NCBI GenBank assembly: GCA_027490195.1
Contig: JAIXYN010000053.1
Span: 164,571-228,570 of the forward strand
DNA length: 64,000 nucleotides
From: Verrucomicrobiaceae bacterium
GTDB lineage: Bacteria; Verrucomicrobiota; Verrucomicrobiia; Verrucomicrobiales; Verrucomicrobiaceae
Direction: 5' to 3'
Shown: piece after piece, positions 35,087-44,868 of the stretch
Layout of the letters: every line of letters starts with the position of its first letter
Position numbering within the stretch: the stretch's first letter is position 1
Notes under the pieces: generated by a model
The model's database searches: none
The model's input: only the letters and a program-made list of their open reading frames with translations
What the model was told of the DNA's origin: nothing
Translations under genes and position numbers: made by a program

Positions 35087-36643
35087 ATGAGTGACGCGAC
35101 TCCACCTGTCACGCTCAATCCGCCGCCGGAACATGCCGTCATTTATGTGGGCGCCGCTTCTGTTTCCCTCGTCATCGGCCGGAAGGATGACAAGGGCCAG
35201 TTCATCCGCATCGAAAGCCTGGACCGCCCGCTGCCTGTCGCGCGTGATATTTTCCGCGCCCGCAGCATCTCGCGCAACACCGTCGATCAAGCAGCCGCCA
35301 TTCTCCGCGATTATCTTCAGACGATGCGCGAGTATGGCATCCCGTCTTCACAGTTGAGGCTCTTCACCTCCAACATTCTCGCGGAAGCCGTCAATCACGA
35401 GATTTTTCTCAACCGCCTCCAAGTTCACAGCGGCGTGGCACCAAGCCTCATCGATGACGGCAACATGACGCGCCTCGTCTATCAGATCGCCCAGCGCATG
35501 CTGCTTAAGAATCCGGTGCTCGCCAAGGGGAACACTTTTGTCACTCACATCGGCCCAGGCAACACCCGTGCGATTTATTTCCAGCAGGGCCGCCTCGCCG
35601 CCTACAGCAACTACCGCCTCGGCATCTTCCGCGCTCGTGAAGCCATCGCCTCGCCGGATGATGAAGCACGCCAGCAGATGGTCCATCTGGAAGAACACAT
35701 CCGCGGTGTCGTGGATCACCTCGCGCAGGATTATTCCGACGTAAAAATCGACCACCATGTCGCCATCGGTGCGGAGATTCAAAGCGTGGCACCCCGGCTC
35801 GGCAAGGCTCGCCACGGATCTCATCGCGTGCTGGAGAATGATCTTGCACGCCTCACCGACAAACTCGCACGACTGAATCCCGATGAACTCGTGCGTGAAC
35901 TCCACGTGCACTACACCGGCGGTGAAGGCATCATCCCAGCGCTGCAGACCAATCTCGCACTCGCCCGCCGTTTTGGCGATGATTCGCTCTGGGTGCCCGA
36001 AGGCGACTTCCAGCTTGAGCTCATGCTGGATCTGATGACTTCCGGCTCGCGCACCGCGATCTTCCAGGAGGAGGTCATGCAGGCCGCCTGCGAGATCGGC
36101 CTGCGCTACAAAACCGACCGCAAACACGCCGACCAAGTCGCCACTTTCTCCCGCCAGCTCTTCCGTGAGCTGCAGCATCTGCATGGGCTGGACGCCAAAT
36201 ACGAACTCGTGCTTCGTATCGCCGCAACTCTCCATGAGGTCGGCATGTTCATCAGTCCGCGTGAGCATCATAAGCACAGCCTATACATCCTGATGCACAC
36301 CGAGATCTTTGGTCTCAGTTCGCATGACCGTGTGATGGTCGCCCTGCTCGCCCGCTATCATCGTCGCTACAATCCTGAGCCGAATCACGCGCACTTCTCC
36401 GACCTCTCACGCGAAGAGCGCATGATCGTGCTCAAGCTCGCCGCGCTGCTGCGCCTCGCAGACGCTCTGGATCGCAGTCACGCGCAGCGCATCAAATCCT
36501 TCCAGCTCCGCCCCGAAGGCACCCGGCTCAACGTGCTGACCCAGGGGGCGGATGACACCACAGTCGAACAGATTGCCATTGATATGAAATGCGATCTCTT
36601 CCGCGAAATTTACGGTTATGACATCATCCTCGCCAAATCCTGA
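35087..36643 (+). CDS. Ppx/GppA-family protein with degenerate phosphatase motifs
   Basis: The 518-residue protein has the length and order of exopolyphosphatase: an ASKHA-type N-terminal half, then a C-terminal helical region with LHEVGMFISPREHHKHS and VMVALLARYHRR (about 384-425), as in E. coli Ppx. The catalytic half is altered. The first motif, usually DIGSNS, is YVGAAS. The DIGGGST motif is HIGPGNT. The ISGEEEARL segment that holds the catalytic Glu reads LIDDGNMTRL. Activity is therefore doubtful. It overlaps ppk1 by 26 bp, so it is part of the polyphosphate operon and may bind or regulate rather than hydrolyse. Confidence 0.85.
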   Translation: MSDATPPVTLNPPPEHAVIYVGAASVSLVIGRKDDKGQFIRIESLDRPLPVARDIFRARSISRNTVDQAAAILRDYLQTMREYGIPSSQLRLFTSNILAEAVNHEIFLNRLQVHSGVAPSLIDDGNMTRLVYQIAQRMLLKNPVLAKGNTFVTHIGPGNTRAIYFQQGRLAAYSNYRLGIFRAREAIASPDDEARQQMVHLEEHIRGVVDHLAQDYSDVKIDHHVAIGAEIQSVAPRLGKARHGSHRVLENDLARLTDKLARLNPDELVRELHVHYTGGEGIIPALQTNLALARRFGDDSLWVPEGDFQLELMLDLMTSGSRTAIFQEEVMQAACEIGLRYKTDRKHADQVATFSRQLFRELQHLHGLDAKYELVLRIAATLHEVGMFISPREHHKHSLYILMHTEIFGLSSHDRVMVALLARYHRRYNPEPNHAHFSDLSREERMIVLKLAALLRLADALDRSHAQRIKSFQLRPEGTRLNVLTQGADDTTVEQIAIDMKCDLFREIYGYDIILAKS

Positions 36644-38771
36644 TTTATCAACCGCACCGCCGCCGCTGCGCCTGACCGAGGACCACTTCATCAACCGTGA
36701 GCTGAGCTGGCTCGCCTTCAATTCTCGTGTTCTGGACGAAGTGGCGCGCGCTGATATGCCCGTGCTCGAACGCGTCAAGTTTCTCGCCATCACCGCTTCG
36801 AACCTTGATGAATTTTTCATGGTCCGCATCGGCGCCCTGCAGTTTCTGCGTGAGCAAGGCCTGCGCGTGCGCGACAACGCCGGCCTCACCCCCACCCAGC
36901 AATGGGAGCAGGTGCACCAGCAGGCCGCCGCCTTTGTCGCTCGGCAGTATGACATCCTGCAGCAGCAGCTCGTGCCCATGATGAAGGAGAAGGGCATCCG
37001 GCGCCTCCTGAACACCGAGCTCACCCCCGCACAGCGCACGGTGCTGCATGAATACTTTGACGAGCACATCTTCCCGGTGCTCTCGCCAGTGGTGGTGGAT
37101 GACACCAACGCACGTGCGGCCATACCAGCGCTGAACATCATCATGCTCTGCACCGTGACCGGCGGCGACAATGGCAACACCGAAAAGCGCCATGTGCTCC
37201 TTCCGCTCCCTGCCAATCTGCCACGCCATGTCCTGGTGCCTGATCCCGAAGGTGGCCAGCACCTCTACGTGAACCTCGAAGATGTCGTCGCACTGTTCAT
37301 CGGTGAGTTTTTTCCGGCTGAAAAAGTCTCCGCTCCTGCACGCTTCCGTGTCAGCCGCAACACGGACATCACCGTCGATGATGAGAGCGCCTTCGATCTC
37401 GCCAGCGAGATGGAACAGGTGCTTGAGAAACGCCTGAAGAGCCCCGCCATCCGCATTGAAATCGAGACCGGTGCCTCGCGCGAGCACACCCGCATCATCC
37501 GCGATCTCTGCGGCGCACGTACCGCACAGATTTATGACATTCCCGGCGAGCTCGATTTGCGCGCCTACTTTCAAATCGCCGGCATCTCAGGTTTCGAGGA
37601 GCTCAAGGTCGATCCTTGGGACAGCCTCCCAACCACCGCCATCACCCCCGGCGAAAGCATCTTTGATGCGATCAAACGCGGAGACATCCTCCTGCATCAT
37701 CCGTACGAAAGCTTCGAGCCCGTCCTCGCTCTGGTGGAAGAAGCGGCAGCTGATCCGAACGTCATCGCGATCAAACAGATTCTCTACCGCACCGCCAAGA
37801 ACAGCCGAATCATCTCCGCGCTCATCCGTGCCGCGCAGGCTGGAAAGCACGTCACCGTGCTGGTGGAACTGAAAGCGCGCTTCGATGAGGCCCGCAATCT
37901 CGAACGTGCCACCGACCTCATCAATGCAGGCGCGCAAATCATCTACGGCGTCGCCGGTTTGAAGACGCACGCCAAGGTCTGCCTCGTCATGCGCCGCGAA
38001 TCCGGCCACATGACGCGCTACATGCACTTCGGCACAGGCAACTACAACGAGGCCACCTCCAAGCTCTACACCGACATCAGCTTGCTCACCTGCAGGGCTG
38101 ATTTTGGCGCTGACGCCTCCGCGTTTTTCAACACCGTCACCGGTCGTTCGCGTTTCGTGCATTTCAGCAAGCTCAGCATGGCCCCCTACGGCCTGCGCGA
38201 GCGCCTGGTCTCCATGATCCGCAGCGAAACCGAACGCGCCCGTCAGGGCGAAGCCGCTGAGATCATGCTCAAGATGAACGCGCTCGAAGACCGCCAGATG
38301 ATCGCGGCGCTCTATGAAGCCTCCCAGGCAGGCGTGAAGATCCGCCTCAATGTGCGCGGCATCTGCTGCCTGCGACCCGGCATCAAAGGCATCAGTGAAA
38401 ACATCAGCGTCATCAGCATCATCGACCGCTATTTGGAACACGCCCGCATCTTCTGGTTCCGCCAGGGCGGCAAGCCTGCCGTCTTCATTGCCAGTGCGGA
38501 CTTCATGAACCGCAATCTTTCCAAGCGCGTCGAGCTCCTCACGCCTGTTGAAGACCGGGAGGCGCGCAAACGCCTACAGCACATCCTCGAAGTCCACTTC
38601 GCCGACACGGCCCGCGGTCGCGTCCTGAAAGCTGATGGCACCTGGCACCTGCCCCAAGTCACCGCCGCCAAAGCACGCCGCTCGCAGGAGCAGTTTGCCC
38701 GCGAAATGGCCAAGCGTGCGCGGCAGTCCAATGAATCACCCGACGTGCTGGTTCCGCATACGCCGAAGTGA
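36618..38771 (+). CDS. ppk1: Polyphosphate kinase 1
   Basis: The 717-residue protein is full length for Ppk1, which makes polyphosphate from ATP. It opens with the family motif FINRELSWLAFNSRVLDEV (about 24-42) and NLDEFFMVRIGAL. The two phospholipase-D-like halves contain GLKTHAKVCLVMRRE, with the autophosphorylated His in HAK, and MHFGTGNYNEATSKLYTD, and later FIASADFMNRNLSKRVE. The start overlaps the ppx-like gene by 26 bp, indicating translational coupling. It stops exactly at the base before the convergent aquaporin gene stop. A Pho box was not found by eye. Confidence 0.95.
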   Translation: MTSSSPNPDLSTAPPPLRLTEDHFINRELSWLAFNSRVLDEVARADMPVLERVKFLAITASNLDEFFMVRIGALQFLREQGLRVRDNAGLTPTQQWEQVHQQAAAFVARQYDILQQQLVPMMKEKGIRRLLNTELTPAQRTVLHEYFDEHIFPVLSPVVVDDTNARAAIPALNIIMLCTVTGGDNGNTEKRHVLLPLPANLPRHVLVPDPEGGQHLYVNLEDVVALFIGEFFPAEKVSAPARFRVSRNTDITVDDESAFDLASEMEQVLEKRLKSPAIRIEIETGASREHTRIIRDLCGARTAQIYDIPGELDLRAYFQIAGISGFEELKVDPWDSLPTTAITPGESIFDAIKRGDILLHHPYESFEPVLALVEEAAADPNVIAIKQILYRTAKNSRIISALIRAAQAGKHVTVLVELKARFDEARNLERATDLINAGAQIIYGVAGLKTHAKVCLVMRRESGHMTRYMHFGTGNYNEATSKLYTDISLLTCRADFGADASAFFNTVTGRSRFVHFSKLSMAPYGLRERLVSMIRSETERARQGEAAEIMLKMNALEDRQMIAALYEASQAGVKIRLNVRGICCLRPGIKGISENISVISIIDRYLEHARIFWFRQGGKPAVFIASADFMNRNLSKRVELLTPVEDREARKRLQHILEVHFADTARGRVLKADGTWHLPQVTAAKARRSQEQFAREMAKRARQSNESPDVLVPHTPK

Positions 38772-39497
38772 TCACCACAGCGCCTTATAAACCAGCGCCC
38801 CGGCTATCCCGCCGATGATCGGTCCCACGACTGGAATCCACGCATAACCCCAGTCAGAACTGCCTTTGCCGGGGATCGGCAGCACCAAGTGTGCAAGGCG
38901 GGGGCCAAGGTCTCGTGCAGGATTGATGGCGTAGCCAGTGGGGCCGCCGAGGGACAGTCCAATCGCCCCAACGAGCATGCCGACGATGACTGGAGCGAAG
39001 CCTTTGTCGAAGCCGGAGTTTGGCACCAAATTGGCAGGAGTCAGAATTGCCAGCAAACCAAGCACAAGCATGGCGGTACCGATGGCCTCGCAGATCAGAT
39101 TGCTCATGGTATGGCGGATCGCTGGGCCAGTGCTGAAGACGGCAAGCTTGTCGCCTTTGGATTCCGTCACCGGCCAATGTGGCAGATAGGCCAAATAAAC
39201 CAGCAAGCCGCCAAGAAATCCTCCCGCCACCTGCGCCACAATGTAGCCGGGAACGTTTTCCCAGCCAAATTTGCCAATCGCCGCCAAGCCCAGCGTCACG
39301 GCGGGATTCAGATGTGCGCCGCTGATGGCATTGGTACAATAAACTGCGATTGCGACTGCAAAGCCCCAGCCAGCGGTAATCACAATCCAGCCCGAATTAT
39401 TGCCCTTGGTTTGCTTGAGCACCACATTCGCAACGACACCGTCGCCGAGGAGAACCAAGATCATTGTACCGAGGAGTTCTGCAAGATAGGTGGACAT
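38772..39497 (-). CDS. MIP-family aquaglyceroporin (GlpF type)
   Basis: The 241-residue protein has six TM helices and both half-helix NPA motifs: SGAHLNPAVT (about 59-68) and GYAINPARDLGPR (about 187-199). The Asp after the second NPAR is the signature of glycerol-conducting members, so it is a glycerol or small-polyol channel rather than a strict water channel. No glpK or glpD is in the window. Its stop abuts the ppk1 stop. Confidence 0.92.
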   Translation of the reverse strand: MSTYLAELLGTMILVLLGDGVVANVVLKQTKGNNSGWIVITAGWGFAVAIAVYCTNAISGAHLNPAVTLGLAAIGKFGWENVPGYIVAQVAGGFLGGLLVYLAYLPHWPVTESKGDKLAVFSTGPAIRHTMSNLICEAIGTAMLVLGLLAILTPANLVPNSGFDKGFAPVIVGMLVGAIGLSLGGPTGYAINPARDLGPRLAHLVLPIPGKGSSDWGYAWIPVVGPIIGGIAGALVYKALW

Positions 39498-39586
39498 GGT
39501 GGTGCTGAATTGGTTGAATTTCCGCGAAGGCTACTGATCCGTGACAAAAAGAGCAAGCCTGCAGATTCAGCCCCCGCCCCCCCGCC

Positions 39587-40411
39587 TTACGATGCCGTGC
39601 CCAAAGGCGACACATAATTCAGCGCGATGGTCAGGAAGAAATTCGAAACCAGCATCGTCAGCGACGAGTACACCACTGCACGTGTCGTGCCGAGGCCCAC
39701 ACCGACGGCCCCGTTCTCCGCCATGAGGCCCTGATGACAGCTGATCAGCGTGATGATGACGCCAAACACCAGGCCCTTGAACATACCGATACCCACATCC
39801 AGCACCTCGGTGTGGTCCGCGGTGTGCTGCCAAAACCAGGCTCCCGGCACATCAAAACCATATACGATGAGCGCATAAGACGCCATCAAGCCGAAGGCGA
39901 TGCTTTCCGCCACGAGCAGCGGCATGGACACACACATCGCTAAAAAGCGTGGCATCACCAGAAAATCCACCGGATGCACACCCATGACGCGTAAGGCGTC
40001 GATCTGCTCGGTGACTTTCATCGTGCCGATGTCCGCCGCCATCGCCGCCCCCACACGCCCTGACACCATCAAGCCCGCCAGCACCGGCCCCAGTTCACGA
40101 CAAAGCGCCACCGAGACAATGGCTCCCACGGTAGATTCAATTCCGAACTCCTTGAATTTAGCATAGGACTGAAAGGCAAACACCGCTCCGGTGAAGGCCC
40201 CCGTCACCACCACAACCAGCTGCGATCCGTAACCAATCGCCATGATTTGGTGCGCCACCAGCTTCAGCCGCCACCTGCAGCTCTTCAATCCAATCATCAA
40301 CTCGCCCATCAATCCAGCGAGCTGCCCCAGCCATGACAACATGCCAAGAAAGCTCCTGCCCACGAAGGCCAGCCAATCCATGCGTTGCAGTAATTCCATG
40401 CCACCATGCAT
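39587..40411 (-). CDS. mlaE: MlaE-type ABC transporter permease
   Basis: The 274-residue membrane protein has the MlaE signature: FKEFGIESTVGAIVSVALCRELGPVLAGLMVSGRVGAAMAADIGTMKVTEQIDAL spans about 90-145, with the conserved LCRELGPVL and GRVGAAMAAE/DIGTM blocks. It then has LRVMGVHPVDFLVMPRF and several TM helices. It moves phospholipids between membranes together with an ATPase (MlaF) and an MCE protein (MlaD). Neither partner is next to it here, so the operon is split. The start MHGGMELLQRMDW is accepted because no closer ATG precedes the first helix. Confidence 0.9.
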   Translation of the reverse strand: MHGGMELLQRMDWLAFVGRSFLGMLSWLGQLAGLMGELMIGLKSCRWRLKLVAHQIMAIGYGSQLVVVVTGAFTGAVFAFQSYAKFKEFGIESTVGAIVSVALCRELGPVLAGLMVSGRVGAAMAADIGTMKVTEQIDALRVMGVHPVDFLVMPRFLAMCVSMPLLVAESIAFGLMASYALIVYGFDVPGAWFWQHTADHTEVLDVGIGMFKGLVFGVIITLISCHQGLMAENGAVGVGLGTTRAVVYSSLTMLVSNFFLTIALNYVSPLGTAS

Positions 40412-40467
40412 GCAGAATCAAAGCGCTGCGTGAAGCCATGGCGTTGTGCCTTTTTCGTCACGTGCAT

Positions 40468-41946
40468 TCAATCCACCCGCGCCGCCTTTAAACGCTCATC
40501 ATCCAGATCGAGGCGATACATGATCTGGTTGTAGTCATACCGTGGTGTTGAGATCGGATTGCCGGAAAACGTTTCCGCATAGGTGCCTTGGAAATAGATC
40601 AGGCGTCCTTCCTGCTGGTCAAAAAACGCATGATGGCTCGGATTGTAGAAGCTGTACTTCGGATGCGTGGCGATCTTCACCGCCTTGCGCCAGGGACCTT
40701 CAATCTGCTTCGCCTCCGCATACCAGACCTCCCCAAGATAAGAGTCCGCGCCACCTTCCTGCACCGCGATCATGACCCAGCGTTCGCGGTGTTTGTTCCA
40801 ATGCACACTCCCCGCATGCAGATGTACCGCCTTGCCTGTCTGCGCGTCCACCACTTGCATGCGCGCCTTCTCCGCAGGCATTTTTTTGTCAGTGATGAGC
40901 TTTTCCTCATCCTTCTGTGTCGTCGGTTTCAGCGCCTGCTGCCAGACATAGTCGCCATGCTCCTCTGACCACGCCAGTGATTCATAGGCGGAAGTGTTCT
41001 GCACCGAATCATAATTCGCCTTCACCCGCGTTCGACAGAAGGGCGTGGAAAAGTAAATCCAGTCTCCGTCCGCTCCTTTGACCAGCACGGCATTGCCCTG
41101 CGGATGCTGCCACTCAAATTCATCCCCGAGCACCGTGGTGCGTTGGAATCGCCCAGTTGATTCATCCAGCTCCGCCAGCCCATGCTCCAATCGTTTGCCC
41201 AGATCACGCCAGCGAGAGAAATGCGCCATGAGATGCTCCTTGCTCGCGGCATCCTTTACCGTGTGCATTCCGAATAGCCACACAGCGCCGGGTTCCTCCA
41301 CCGGCAGCATCTTGGCCACGGCCCCGTTTTCATCGGTGATGTATTCAAAGTGAATGCCATGTTCAGGATCGAGACCACCTTTATCAGGTGCATCGCTCCA
41401 CGCTGCCGTGGAGTGGTAATTACCCAGTGGATAGTTGGGCCGCAGCGTGTCGCCAAAGATCCAAAAGTAGCGCCCCTTCCACGGCACGACTTGCACAGAA
41501 TCCTGCCCCACAACATCCGCAAACAGGTTGGGGCTCGGCAGGGGCGGCTCATGCCCCAGCAAGGTGCTGTCGCGGTAAATCCCCTGCCCTGTCAGCCTGC
41601 ACAGACGCTCCGCGATGTTGGTGCGCAGCACCTTTATTTCCACGGTTTTTCCTGCCACAGGCGTCAGCCGCACGCCCACAAAGCCAAACCCATCCTTCGG
41701 CAGCGCATACCCAGGGCACTCGACGCTGAAGTACACCTGGCGGTTCATCAGCCCTGGTTCATCGAAGGCGATCCAGCCTGCGCTGTCTGTCGTCAGCGCG
41801 ATGTGGTTGGTCGTTTTCAGCGTGACCAGCGGCACGCCGCGTCCCGTGCTCTCATCGACCACGTGAATGCCAAAATAATCTTCAGGCGCAGCACCTAGAA
41901 GCGCTGGCAGGCATGACAAAACCAGAAGCAACCTGCGGAAAGACAT
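40468..41946 (-). CDS. Secreted glycosidase-like beta-propeller protein
   Basis: The 492-residue protein has a signal peptide (MSFRRLLLVLSCLPALLGA), then a small beta-sandwich domain (about 25-110; GVPLVTLKTTNHIALTTDSAGW) of carboxypeptidase-regulatory type. A five-blade propeller-like region (about 120-480) resembles DUF4185 or GH43/32-like enzymes: VVPWKGRYFWIFGDTL, then AGSVHWNKHRERWVMIAVQ, EVWYAEAKQIEGPW and SFYNPSHHAFFDQQEGR. Such proteins act on plant or algal polysaccharides; a catalytic acid cannot be pinned by eye. It diverges from tatD with 46 bp between starts. Confidence 0.72.
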   Translation of the reverse strand: MSFRRLLLVLSCLPALLGAAPEDYFGIHVVDESTGRGVPLVTLKTTNHIALTTDSAGWIAFDEPGLMNRQVYFSVECPGYALPKDGFGFVGVRLTPVAGKTVEIKVLRTNIAERLCRLTGQGIYRDSTLLGHEPPLPSPNLFADVVGQDSVQVVPWKGRYFWIFGDTLRPNYPLGNYHSTAAWSDAPDKGGLDPEHGIHFEYITDENGAVAKMLPVEEPGAVWLFGMHTVKDAASKEHLMAHFSRWRDLGKRLEHGLAELDESTGRFQRTTVLGDEFEWQHPQGNAVLVKGADGDWIYFSTPFCRTRVKANYDSVQNTSAYESLAWSEEHGDYVWQQALKPTTQKDEEKLITDKKMPAEKARMQVVDAQTGKAVHLHAGSVHWNKHRERWVMIAVQEGGADSYLGEVWYAEAKQIEGPWRKAVKIATHPKYSFYNPSHHAFFDQQEGRLIYFQGTYAETFSGNPISTPRYDYNQIMYRLDLDDERLKAARVD

Positions 41947-41992
41947 GCGTGTGATTTACCATGAATGAGGCGCATGAGGAAAGGACTAATTC

Positions 41993-42826
41993 GTGTCGCT
42001 TGACACCCGGTTCCCAGATGCGAAGGCGCAGGGCATGTTTTTCGACACGCACACCCACCTTGGCAGCAAACAATTCGACGGCGATCTGCCCGCCGTGCTG
42101 GCACGTGCACGCGCTGCGGGCGTCACTCGCATGGTGGCTCCTGCCACGGATCTCGAAAACGCCCGCAAACTCCTCGCCATCGCCGAGCACGAGCCGGATG
42201 TGCGTGTGGCAGTGGGCATTCATCCCTGCGATGCGGATTCGGTCAGCGGCGACAGTTGGATCAGCGAACTGCGTGCTCTGGCGCGGCATCCTAAAGTCTG
42301 CGCCATCGGCGAGGTCGGCCTCGATTATTTTCATGCGCCGCCGGAGGGCTTCACCCTCGAAGATTGGAAATCTCATCAGGCACGTGTGCTCACCACACAG
42401 CTCGAACTCGCGGCCGAGTTGAAACTGAACGTGATCCTGCACAACCGTGAAAGCTGGGACGATCTCACCGCACTCGTCTTGCCGTTCAGTGATCGCCTTC
42501 GAGGCGTGTTTCACTGCTACACCGGCACCCTCGATCAAGCGCAGCCGCTGCTGGAGCGCGGCCACATCATCTCCTTCACTGGCATCGTCAGTTTTAAAAA
42601 CGCCGGCATCATTGCCGAAACGGCGCGCTTGGTGCCTGCGGGCAGCTACATGATCGAAACCGATGCGCCCTACCTCGCTCCGGTGCCGAATCGCGGCAAA
42701 CGCTGCGAACCCGCCTACGTGGCGGACACTGCGCGCGCCATCGCCACCCTGCGTGGGGAAGCCGTCGAGAAAGTCGCCACCGACACAAACCAGACCGCAC
42801 TCCAGTTCTTCCACGGCTGGGATTAA
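41993..42826 (+). CDS. tatD: TatD-family metal-dependent DNase/hydrolase
   Basis: A GTG at 41993 is used because a strong Shine-Dalgarno (AGGAAAGGA) lies 6-7 bp upstream; an ATG at 42035 (MFFDTHTHL) is the usual TatD opening and a possible alternative start. The 277-residue TIM barrel carries the metal ligands THTHLG (HxH), GEVGLDY (Glu), LHNRE (His), FHCYTG (His) and TDAPYL (Asp). TatD enzymes are 3'-5' exonucleases used in DNA repair and DNA degradation after cell death. The start codon choice affects only 14 residues. Confidence 0.9.
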   Translation: MSLDTRFPDAKAQGMFFDTHTHLGSKQFDGDLPAVLARARAAGVTRMVAPATDLENARKLLAIAEHEPDVRVAVGIHPCDADSVSGDSWISELRALARHPKVCAIGEVGLDYFHAPPEGFTLEDWKSHQARVLTTQLELAAELKLNVILHNRESWDDLTALVLPFSDRLRGVFHCYTGTLDQAQPLLERGHIISFTGIVSFKNAGIIAETARLVPAGSYMIETDAPYLAPVPNRGKRCEPAYVADTARAIATLRGEAVEKVATDTNQTALQFFHGWD

Positions 42827-42873
42827 TCTCAGCCGAAAGCATTCCAACTTTCCCCACGTTCACTGCCACAACC

Positions 42874-43848
42874 ATGAAACTGCTCCTCGCCGCATCCCTT
42901 CTGCTAGCCTCATTGGCCAGCGCCGCCCAATTCACTGTCGAAAAAACTGCCACGGGCGGTGCCATCGTCAAAGTTGATGGACAGGTATTCGCTGAATACA
43001 TTGTCGATCAGGCCAACAAGCCTTACCTCGCACCCGTCTTCGGCCCGACCGGCAAACAGATGACGCGCAACTACCCGATGAAGAACGTCGAAGGCGAGCA
43101 GCACGACCACCCGCACCACCGTGGTATCTGCTTTGGCCATGAGGGCATCAATGGCATCGAATCCTGGGCCGAGCGGGCCACCTTTGGTGAATCCGCCAAG
43201 ACCGCTGCGCGTGTCGGCACGCTCGGCAGCGAGAAACATCGCGAGTTCAAGACTCTCGAAGCCAAGGCTAACTCAGCCATCCTGGTCTCAATCATCGATT
43301 ATCTTGATCCCAACGGCAAAAAATACCTCGAAGAAGAGCGCACCATGATCTTCAGCGCAGGCGAAGGCACCCGCAGCATCGAGATGAAGCAGATCCTCAC
43401 GGCCACCGAAGGCCCCGCCAAATTTGAAGACAAAAAAGACGCCGGCCTCAGCATCCGCGTCCCCACTGAGATGGCCGTCGATATCGAAAAGAATAAAAAA
43501 GGCAGCGGCCACATCATCAACAGTGAAGGCCAAACCGATGCAGATGCTTGGGCCAAACGCGCAAAATGGTGCGACTACCACGGCATCGTCGGCGGCGAAC
43601 ACGTCGGCGTCGCCATGCTCAATCATCCTTCCAGCTTCCGCTTTCCCACACCTTGGCATGTCCGCACCTACGGCCTCTTCACCGCCAATCCCTTCGGCAC
43701 CAAGTCGCTCGACAAAACTGCACCCGACGGAGCCTATGAACTCAAGAAGGGCGAACACACCTTGCTTCGCCACCTCTTCTTCTTCCACAAGGGCGATGAG
43801 AAAGAAGGCAAAGTCGCTGAGGCCTATGAGGCTTTCGCGAAGGAGTAA
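42874..43848 (+). CDS. PmoA-family (DUF6807) secreted protein
   Basis: A signal peptide (MKLLLAASLLLASLASA) is followed by a 324-residue beta-rich protein with the family hallmark EQHDHPHHRGICFGH (about 69-83), a His cluster, and late GGEHVGVAMLNHPSSFRFPTPWHVR. DUF6807 proteins are common in Planctomycetes/Verrucomicrobia and Bacteroidetes polysaccharide-use genes. They were first named for resemblance to PmoA, but no methane oxidation is implied. It lies 47 bp after tatD and is convergent with the PL14-like gene (78 bp apart). Confidence 0.88.
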   Translation: MKLLLAASLLLASLASAAQFTVEKTATGGAIVKVDGQVFAEYIVDQANKPYLAPVFGPTGKQMTRNYPMKNVEGEQHDHPHHRGICFGHEGINGIESWAERATFGESAKTAARVGTLGSEKHREFKTLEAKANSAILVSIIDYLDPNGKKYLEEERTMIFSAGEGTRSIEMKQILTATEGPAKFEDKKDAGLSIRVPTEMAVDIEKNKKGSGHIINSEGQTDADAWAKRAKWCDYHGIVGGEHVGVAMLNHPSSFRFPTPWHVRTYGLFTANPFGTKSLDKTAPDGAYELKKGEHTLLRHLFFFHKGDEKEGKVAEAYEAFAKE

Positions 43849-43926
43849 CCACTCCACGCACAGGCGGCGTGGCAAAACTTCGCTTTCCGCAGCTGATTTT
43901 GGCAGTCAAAGGCAGGTGATTGACCA

Positions 43927-44697
43927 CTACCTGCCCACCTTCATCTCTGCGAACTGCGCCCAGCAGGCCCGTGTCGGAGCCCATGTGGCATCACCACCGC
44001 CGTGAAAGGTTTCAAAGTAGAGACCATCCACACCGAAGCTGTCCACCGTGCGCCATTCCATGTCGGTTCGTTCCACCATGGGCTTTTCGTCGATCCACAC
44101 ACGCAGTACACCATCGCGTTTGCCCACGGAATTCATCGTCACGGCGATCCTCACCTTGACCGGAGCCTTCGTGGGAAAGCGGAAGTCAGCAGGAAAGGCA
44201 AAGCTGTCTCCATAGTCACCTTGTTGGTTCTTGTGATACACGTAAGCTTCGCCGCGCCCTTCTTTGCGCCACATCAGACGTGCTGAGAAACCATTCGTGC
44301 CTGTGGCACGGTGTCCGCCGCTGACATTGTCTGGGCCGCCGCACAGTCCCGGCAGCTTGCCGCCTTTGACGAAATCGAAATCCTTGCTGAAACGCAACGT
44401 GTAGCTCAGCTCCGCCACCTCGTGCTTGCCAAATGGCATGCGCCAGCCTGCACCGCCTTTTTCGGGGCCGATCCCACCAACGGCAAAATTCACGCGCAGC
44501 CACTTCAAAGCATCACTTTCCACAATGGCGACACGTCCCTCAGCGATGCCACCTTCAAATTCACAGCCCGGCCAGTCATTCTTCCAGTGCTTAATCGTGT
44601 ATAGTCCGGGTTGGCCAGCTAACGTGATTGCCAAAGGCAGATCTGCCGCCAGAGCGGCATGCATCGAAGCTAAAAGGGTGAGTACAAGCACACGCAT
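43927..44697 (-). CDS. Secreted concanavalin-fold lyase-like protein (PL14-type)
   Basis: The ATG at 44697 opens a signal peptide (MRVLVLTLLASMHAALA); the longer ORF from 44799 reads through noncoding DNA. The 256-residue mature protein is a jelly roll with the hallmarks of alginate/glucuronan lyase family 14: LSYTLRFSKDFDFVKGGKLPGL, then GEAYVYHKN, and a C-terminal ETFHGGGDATWAPTRA block. PL14 and related proteins cleave uronic-acid polysaccharides by beta-elimination. It is the third secreted carbohydrate-active protein in the 40-45 kb stretch, next to DUF6807. Confidence 0.75.
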   Translation of the reverse strand: MRVLVLTLLASMHAALAADLPLAITLAGQPGLYTIKHWKNDWPGCEFEGGIAEGRVAIVESDALKWLRVNFAVGGIGPEKGGAGWRMPFGKHEVAELSYTLRFSKDFDFVKGGKLPGLCGGPDNVSGGHRATGTNGFSARLMWRKEGRGEAYVYHKNQQGDYGDSFAFPADFRFPTKAPVKVRIAVTMNSVGKRDGVLRVWIDEKPMVERTDMEWRTVDSFGVDGLYFETFHGGGDATWAPTRACWAQFAEMKVGR

Positions 44698-44868
44698 GCG
44701 TGTGGGATAACACGTCACTTCCTTGAAGACATCCAAAAAACACGTCAGATTGCCATACTGTTTATGCTCCAGCAGCCAAAACTTGCCCGTTAAAGGCAAA
44801 ACTCACTTGCGCAGAGCCCAGACACGATTAAAACTCCCTCCCTTCCAACGCTGTTTGGTTTCAAACAT

